A stretch of 64,000 nucleotides of DNA from Isoetes taiwanensis (taxonomy: Eukaryota; Streptophyta; Lycopodiopsida; Isoetales; Isoetaceae): assembly GCA_021234155.1 (NCBI GenBank), contig JAJEKV010000003.1, positions 11,403,819 to 11,467,818 of the forward strand, in the 5' to 3' direction. Position 1 is the stretch's first letter. Each line of letters starts with the position of its first letter. This document shows, in pieces, positions 58,549 through 64,000 of the stretch. The notes beneath the pieces are model-generated. The model was not told the origin of the DNA. It was given only the letters and a program-made list of their open reading frames with translations, and made no database searches. The translations under genes and the position numbers were made by a program.

Positions 58549-60960
58549 CTAGCCTACCTTCCAATCTGACTTGAAGCCTCTCATGTCAATGCAGACCAGC
58601 TGAGCATGCTCTAGCGTAGTGGTAGATGGAATGCCATTTTTAGTCCACGTCCTTACCACATTTCTCTCCTGAACATGAGCCTTATCCTGGTTCGGGGTGA
58701 TAATGTCATTAACACGGGCTAACATGACTGCAGGAAAGAACCTAGGACATAGATCTTTATTGATATTTTGTTTCACGTAAGCAGTATCCATGCCTGTAAT
58801 TTGAAATAAGCACTCCTCTATAAACTCTGGATATGATGCAATCAAGTCCTAGTAGCTGAGATACTACACTTCTTTGTTGGAGTTCACATGGTGCAGGACC
58901 TCTCGCTCCATCAGAGTTGGCGTCCTCGAGTCTGATGCCCTTTGCTTGTAGTCGAATTGATCAGTGTAATCTATATTGGTTTTCAAGAAGCATTTGCCCG
59001 CAAGGATCTCGTCCATCAGACAATTCATCTTTGCGTCAGACATGCCCCTGAGACACTAAAGGAAGGTCTTGTTAAAGAATTCCTTGGTCGGTTTCTTGGG
59101 CGCATTGCCTTATTCATTGGTCAATTCCTTCTTCACCCACTTATTCACCACAGCCATGAACTTATTCCATGTCGCATGGGGCAGAAATATCCACTGCTTT
59201 TCGTCTTTCAACTCCTTGACTTTGAGGGTGGTTGTTGCGACTTCAAAATTCCTATAGAAGAACAGGTCAGGAAGATAGCCGCTTACGAGCAAGACAGAGC
59301 AACAAAAATGAATAATAGCTAAATGGAATCGTGATGGCGATCCTGATGAGGAAAGAACATACCAGCCAGTTATTAGCTTTGACTTGCACGGGTGAGCCTA
59401 GTGCTTGATGCTGCTTTCTGAGTTGCTGTAGTTTCTCAAACACAAACTCCTTGTACACTGTATTGGTAATGATTTCATTGCACTCGATTGGCAGGCGGAG
59501 GTATTCCGTATTTTTCAAGTTGCTATTCAATATCCTTGCCCTCCTTCATGTGTATACTTTAGAGAACTCGACTTTCTGCTCGTCGGACCCAATCACTCCA
59601 CAAAGGATTTGAGCCGCCGCCATGGAATGATTTTCAGAGATAATGTAATACTTCTTCCCCTCAAGGTCAGGGGGATAATTCCATGTAATTTTCTCGCATG
59701 TTGCTGGATCAAACGGGACAAGGTCCACTGGCGTGAGAATGTCATGTGGCGAGTCCCTTATCAGGGTATGCACATGATCGTTCGACCTCGTCTCATGCAT
59801 CATGTAGGAGGGAACAATGAAGCAGTAAAATATGTTAACATTCTTGAACCATGAAACACCTATCTGATAAAATCTTTTGTATTGTTCCAACTTCAATGCT
59901 GTTTTCTTTGTCAGACGTTTGTCATCAGCTGGGTTGAACTTAAGCTCATCGGACATGGAATATGATGATGGGATCGGCATTGGAGCAACATAGGGAACAA
60001 TCTGCAAGGCATTTTTTGTGTTTTTTGATCTACTCGGCCCACTGAACTTGACTCTCAATGCCGTTGTACTGTGTGGAGGCTGAAGCTGAGTCCTCATTTA
60101 TTTTCCTCTTAACTAACTTGCTTGACCCCTCGCTTGCATCCAGGACTGGGTTTTTGCCAGCAGTTGGGTCCTTGCCCTTTGAAGATTCTAGCTTAGATGG
60201 CTCAGGAGAGCTGGTCTTCGAAGTGCCATGTGACTTAAGCGTGAAAGATATCAGTGTCGGCTTTGGTGAAGAAGCTGCCTTCGAGCTGACACTCGGTTCC
60301 AATTTTTTCTGCACAAGTGCTCTATTTATATCCTTGCACCTGGTAGCTAGCCACGTGCTGTCCATTCGCATGGGCATCTTGTCATCCTTCGTGGCCTTTA
60401 TGGCACAGCTTGGTAGTTTCTTGTGATTTGAAAGAAACTTTCTACACGCACTGAAACCCAGCAGGATATCCCTATTGCATTTTAGGTCAGTAGCTTCCAA
60501 GGATTCATAGGAAGGCAGTGGCTAGCCGTAGCCTTTTGTGCTATGATCCTTCTTACTAGCTTTAGACTTTGTTGCGCTCGCCATCATCATACTGGGGTCG
60601 TAATATTTCAGCTCAACGACATACTGCATGAATTGTCCTTGGGTGGTATCTTCAACGGAGCATAGAATAGCATTTTCGACCTTTTCGGTATTACCTTCCT
60701 ACAGGCGTATTATTATTCTCAACTGCTCACCCACCTTAATCTTTACACTTGACATAATAAATAGGCACAAGTCCTTCCTTTTCTCGCCTTCCTTATGCGG
60801 CACACCTTGCGAAATTTCCATGCACCACCTTCTATCAGGCCCATATTTTACAATTTTAAGCGGTATTACTTATTTAGGTCCTTCGAATAGTTCACCATCT
60901 GCAAAGTTGTTTAATTTGGTTAGTGAAAACCACCCATTAAACCCTAAATCCTAAATCCAG
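58549..60960 (-). pseudogene. Broken intron-containing gene, possible GQH/ParB-like repeat-family protein
   Basis: Reading from 60,960 down: VIPLKIVKYGPDRRWCMEIS (about 60,850), FIMSSVKIKVGEQLRIIIRL, FMQYVVELKYYDPSMMMA (about 60,600), a Ser/Lys/Pro-rich stretch (60,330-60,100), a one-base shift near 60,070, then LKFNPADDKRLTKKTALKLE, VDLVPFDPATCEKITWNYP, KKYYIISENHSMAAAQIL (about 59,660), RRARILNSNLKNTEYLRLPI (about 59,545), QLRKQHQALGSPVQVKANNW, an intron at about 59,373-59,264 (GTATG..TATAG), NFEVATTTLKVKELKDEKQW and SYPEFIEECLFQITGMDTAY. The KYYIISENHS..A region resembles plant proteins with a 'yyvigGQHs..A' motif. That name is tentative. At least seven stops, five of them TAG, break one otherwise continuous frame. 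Confidence 0.55.
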
Positions 60961-61179
60961 ATTTGGATGGAATCCATCGTAAATAAATTGAAAATGAAGC
61001 AACACGAGAAGCCTTGCTCGTCAAGATCGCCATGGCGATGCTGCCGAGCTCGGTCAGAAAGGTAGACCGGAAATAAACTATGTCAAAGATGATGGGGACG
61101 TGTTTATATTATCAAAATATATGTATACAAGAAATTTAATGCGTCCTACGGTGCATGTTCGAGTTTTAGCATGTTCCTA
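60961..61179. other. Possible 5' flank of the broken gene
   Basis: On the minus strand, tttagggtttaATGGG at about 60,945 resembles a plant leader (telo-box-like AAACCCTAA) followed by an ATG, and an intron-like TTTGCAG lies about 35 bases later. Beyond that, nothing is recognised. Confidence 0.35.
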
Positions 61180-61870
61180 CGTGCAAGTTCTTGTAAAAGA
61201 ATCTCTTGAGAATACTCTAAATTCGTAGATTCTCTAAGATTCTACCAAGGTTCTCTTAGAGGGTTCGTGAACATTTCTCTAAATTTTATAAGATTCCCTC
61301 TAGATTCCATTAAATTTCTCTAGATTCTCCAAGATTCTATGAAGATCCCCTTAGATTCTCTTAGATTCATTTAGATTTTATAAGGTTGCCCTTAGATTCA
61401 AAGAGATTCTATAAAGATTTCCCTAGATACTCTAAGATTTCATCAACATTTTCTTAGATTCCCTTAGATTTTATGAAGATTCCTTTAGATCCCCCAGATT
61501 TTAAGAGATTCCGTTAGGCTTGTAAATATTTTCCTAGATTCTCTTACATTTTATAAGATTTTCTTACATTCTATTAGATTCTTCTGGATTCCTTTACATT
61601 CTAGAACTTTTTAGAACATTCTAAGACTTTCTGGAACATTCTAAAACTTTCAATATATTCTAGAACTTTCTGGAAGTATTTCCCTAGATTTCCTTACATT
61701 CCCGTAGATTTCCCTACATTCTAGAACATTCTAAAACTTATTAGAACAATTTGGAACTTCCTGGAAGAATTGTTTTAGACCCCCCCTAGATTCTCTTATG
61801 TTCTAGAACTTTCTAGAGCCTTCCAGAACATTCTAGAACCTTCTTGAACTAGCTAGAATGTTATACTCTA
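61180..61870. repeat. Short-period repeat of ATTCTCTTAGATT / ATTCTAGAAC type
   Basis: 61,200-61,600 is built of gattctcttagattc-like words of 10-14 bp. From about 61,600 it changes to cattctagaac and tttctggaacattctaaaac words, giving many TTCnnGAAn heat-shock-element-like units, as at 840-1,200 and 7,490-7,575. The unit is imperfect and no longer period is visible. Confidence 0.75.
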
Positions 61871-61894
61871 TTTTATCTTGATGGGAACATTACC

Positions 61895-62015
61895 CTTAAG
61901 TATATATGAAACATAAATTATTCATAGAATTAATGCTTGGTCTAGTGGTTAGAATGGGGGGTTGGGGGGTCAATGGCTAGGGTTCGAATCCCCCACACAA
62001 CATACAAATTTTAAA
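61895..62015 (+). mobile_element. tRNA-derived SINE head
   Basis: Box A cttggtctagtggttag (about 61,936-61,952) and a consensus box B gggttcgaatccc (about 61,980-61,992) are the best preserved pair in the window. As at the left end, the SINE sits directly after TTCTAGAA-type repeat. Similarity to the left-end SINE bodies is not evident past box B. Confidence 0.7.
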
Positions 62016-62039
62016 AGCCTTTTCCTAAGGGATGAGCAT

Positions 62040-62545
62040 TCAACTTGGGTCGTAGGATCTCGGACCTGATCAAGGGTCGAGATCTCACGCAACATGAGCC
62101 ATAGGATCTATTACATATAATTCCCAAAGTCATGTGCACTGTAGAATATGTGCCAAGCCACGTGAGCCGTAAGATCCTGGATCGACGATCAGGGTCGAAT
62201 CAACCTGGACCGTAGGATCGATTACATATAATTCCCAAAGCCATGTGCACCGTAGGATGTGTCCCAAAGCAACGTGAGCCGTAGGATCTCGGACTGACGA
62301 TCAGGGTCAAATCAACCTGGACCGTAGGATCGTTTACATATAAGCTACAAACAAACTCCCAAGCCATCTGGACCGTACGATACGCCCCAAAGCCACGTGA
62401 GCCGTAGGATCTCGGACCGGCGGTCAGGATCAGATCAACCTGGACCGTAGGATCGTGTCTATACGGATTCCCAAGCTATTTGGGCCGTAGGATACGTCCC
62501 AAAGCCACGTGAGCCGTCGGATCTCGAACGGACGGTCGGATAAGC
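62040..62545. repeat. Tandem array, about 4.5 units of 111-123 bp
   Basis: cacgtgagccgtaggatctcgg-type units start near 62,162, 62,274, 62,397 and 62,508. Each continues with gacgatcagggtcaaatcaacc, tggaccgtaggatcg, attacatataattcccaaag and ccgtaggatgtgtcccaaag. Two ccgtaggat words per unit suggest an older half-unit of about 55 bp. CACGTG (G-box core) is present in several units. Confidence 0.85.
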
Positions 62546-63585
62546 GCGACAAACATAAGAACATATATATGTTAGATAATAGGAGTGCAACACTTTGTAG
62601 CAGTCATGACATCAGAAGCTCCGATGTAGATGATGAAAATGTTACACCGTCGGTCCAATGTCGGCTCTTATGCAGACGATCAAAATGTTACATCATGATC
62701 CTCCCGCAACATCTGAAGCAGCGAGAAGCTCCATTTGCTGGCCAAGCCCAATAAAAGCGAGTTAGGATCACAGGCATCCCCTAAAAAATTCCAACATCCT
62801 GCAGGTCCTACGAAATGTTGATAAGTCGACGATGGCGGCACGAAACACCCATTGCATGGCAAGCCTATGTAGCTAGAGTGGGCTCGAAGAACCATGTCCT
62901 GATAGTTAGCCACGGGAGATGTTACCAGAAGATCAAACAGGAGCTTCATCTCAACCCTCAGTAGATGGGCGCCTTCCGAGAATATGGAAATCAGGAAAAA
63001 CCTGGAGGTGGACAAGTGCAGTGGATTTGTAGGAGCATCGAGAATGCTTTCTACTTTCTATACGACATGCTGCCACACAAGCACAAAAATCTTCCAACCA
63101 TTCTCCACTCCAGCATTGCTTGAAGACGCCGCATCCGTCGCATTTCCTATGTAAGACATAGAGAATCACTGTCAGTAGGATCGCGACGGCGAACTCCTGG
63201 AGCTACATGGCCTAGCAAGTATGTTCCAAGCTAGTGAAACTGCCAAGGAATGCCAATATTTGTAAGAGAGGTCGACATGGTGATCCTTGCGAGACCAAAA
63301 CTGCAGGTGAGAACACTACAACACATGTAGACTCTAAGCTACAACTAAAAAAAATAAGAAATTTACCTCTACGAGGTACTTTTCCTGGCGCCATCGAGAC
63401 CTCGGCAGCGCATGCAATCACGGGTTTCTTGTTGGCGCTCGCGTAGTCTTAAACCCGGATTGCAGAAGTTAGCGCTGAATATATAGGGTTTATTGTTACA
63501 ATTAATCACCCACACCAAAATATCTTCTTATTGTGCAGAGCAGACGATAGATAATTAACAACTTTCTGTCAAAGAGCTCTATCCC
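62546..63585. other. Uninterpreted sequence, no gene called
   Basis: A 111-codon minus-strand frame (63,015-62,680) and a 72-codon frame (63,169-62,951) overlap in different phases and show no motif I recognise. They could be pieces of one decayed exon. No repeat is visible. Confidence 0.35.
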
Positions 63586-63589
63586 ATCC

Positions 63590-64000
63590 CCCCAACAAAA
63601 ACTTTAACTGGAAAGCTTTCCATGTTAGCAAATGGCCCGAGTTATACCATGCTGCAATTGTCAAGACTCCAACCATTTTCCAACGTCTTTGAGTCAATGG
63701 ATGCACAATAAAGCAAAGTGGTGCATTGTCAGCCAGGGGGATCCACCAACAAGATGTATCCAGTTGAACACAAGCGATTGGGTTGATGTAAAATTTTGAT
63801 TGTATATCCGGAATAGAACAAGACCTTTAAAAAGGCAGAAGCATTAGGACAAGGTCGCACATCATAGAATAGACTTCATGGAAGAACTGGTTTAAGTGTG
63901 GCTTTATCAAAAGGGATACAATGAGTAAGAGCTTATGCAATAAGCCATAACCTAGGAGAATCATCCTTACCCACGAGAGTCCTCCAAATGAATTTAGAGA
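63590..64000 (-). pseudogene. L1-type LINE remnant running off the window
   Basis: From the right edge the minus strand reads KFIWRTLVGKDDSPRLWLIA (about 63,990-63,930), then PFDKATLKPVLP, then VRPCPNASAFLKVLFYSGY. The first phrase matches the plant L1 ORF2 segment after the RT core ('fiWgg......r...laW...c.pk..GGLgi'). Stops and shifts are frequent. The RT core, if present, would be beyond base 64,000. Confidence 0.45.

Noticed and set aside
58549-60100. In-frame stops repaired by U-to-C RNA editing, as in fern and lycophyte organelles.
   Set aside because: The locus has spliceosomal-type intron borders and lies among nuclear transposons. Nuclear editing of this kind is not established, and decay explains the stops.

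Overview
The window is eukaryotic nuclear DNA, almost certainly from a land plant and most likely a non-seed vascular plant with a repeat-rich genome (fern or lycophyte; this is inference). The evidence is short GT..AG introns, tRNA-headed SINEs, an L1-type LINE with a plant-style RRM-like ORF1, a second LINE group with a YADD reverse transcriptase, a PPR-like gene remnant, and dense layers of decayed, nested mobile elements. No intact single-copy host gene can be defended. There are no bacterial features.

Region by region. 1-7,870 is repeat-built: GATC-rich degenerate repeats, two satellite arrays of about 105 bp per unit with a small hairpin in each unit, runs of TTCTAGAA that read as perfect heat-shock-element arrays, and seven or eight copies of a tRNA-derived SINE. 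7,870-13,600 is AT-rich with a probable PPR-gene remnant (minus strand) near 8.4-9 kb. 13,600-31,700 is decayed DNA with a directly repeated block of about 0.5 kb at 13.6 and 27.5 kb, a protease-like scrap at 24.4 kb, and small tandem arrays at 18.3-19.0 and 21.5-21.8 kb. 31,800-49,200 is bracketed by an inverted pair of about 0.5 kb repeats and holds a minus-strand L1-type LINE in three collinear blocks (45.6-43.3, about 40.0-39.45, and 35.35-33.5 kb). The first gap contains a plus-strand non-L1 LINE (about 40.4-43.3 kb). 49,200-58,000 holds another decayed LINE RT remnant and a relatively well preserved minus-strand non-L1 LINE, which is cut by a 3,880-bp element with imperfect terminal inverted repeats and an exact 8-bp target duplication. 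58,500-61,000 is a broken intron-containing minus-strand gene. 61,180-62,550 repeats the themes of the left end (TTCTAGAA-like repeats, a SINE, a 112-123 bp tandem array). The window ends inside another L1-type LINE remnant.

Two observations stand out. First, the 3' UTR of the plus-strand LINE (43,154-43,226) and a separate short element (46,451-46,511) share a fold with an outer helix changed by compensation at 5 of 7 pairs, a U5/U6 internal loop flanked by GC helices, and a CCC-tetraloop-GGG cap (UUCG in one, GAAA in the other). Each is followed downstream by an A6 tract. This is the architecture of an ENE-type RNA-stabilising triple-helix element. Second, removing the 3,880-bp insertion with one copy of its 8-bp duplication restores the LINE reading frame exactly. 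The insertion carries spliced-gene-like exons and no recognised transposase, so it looks like a gene-fragment-carrying DNA transposon.
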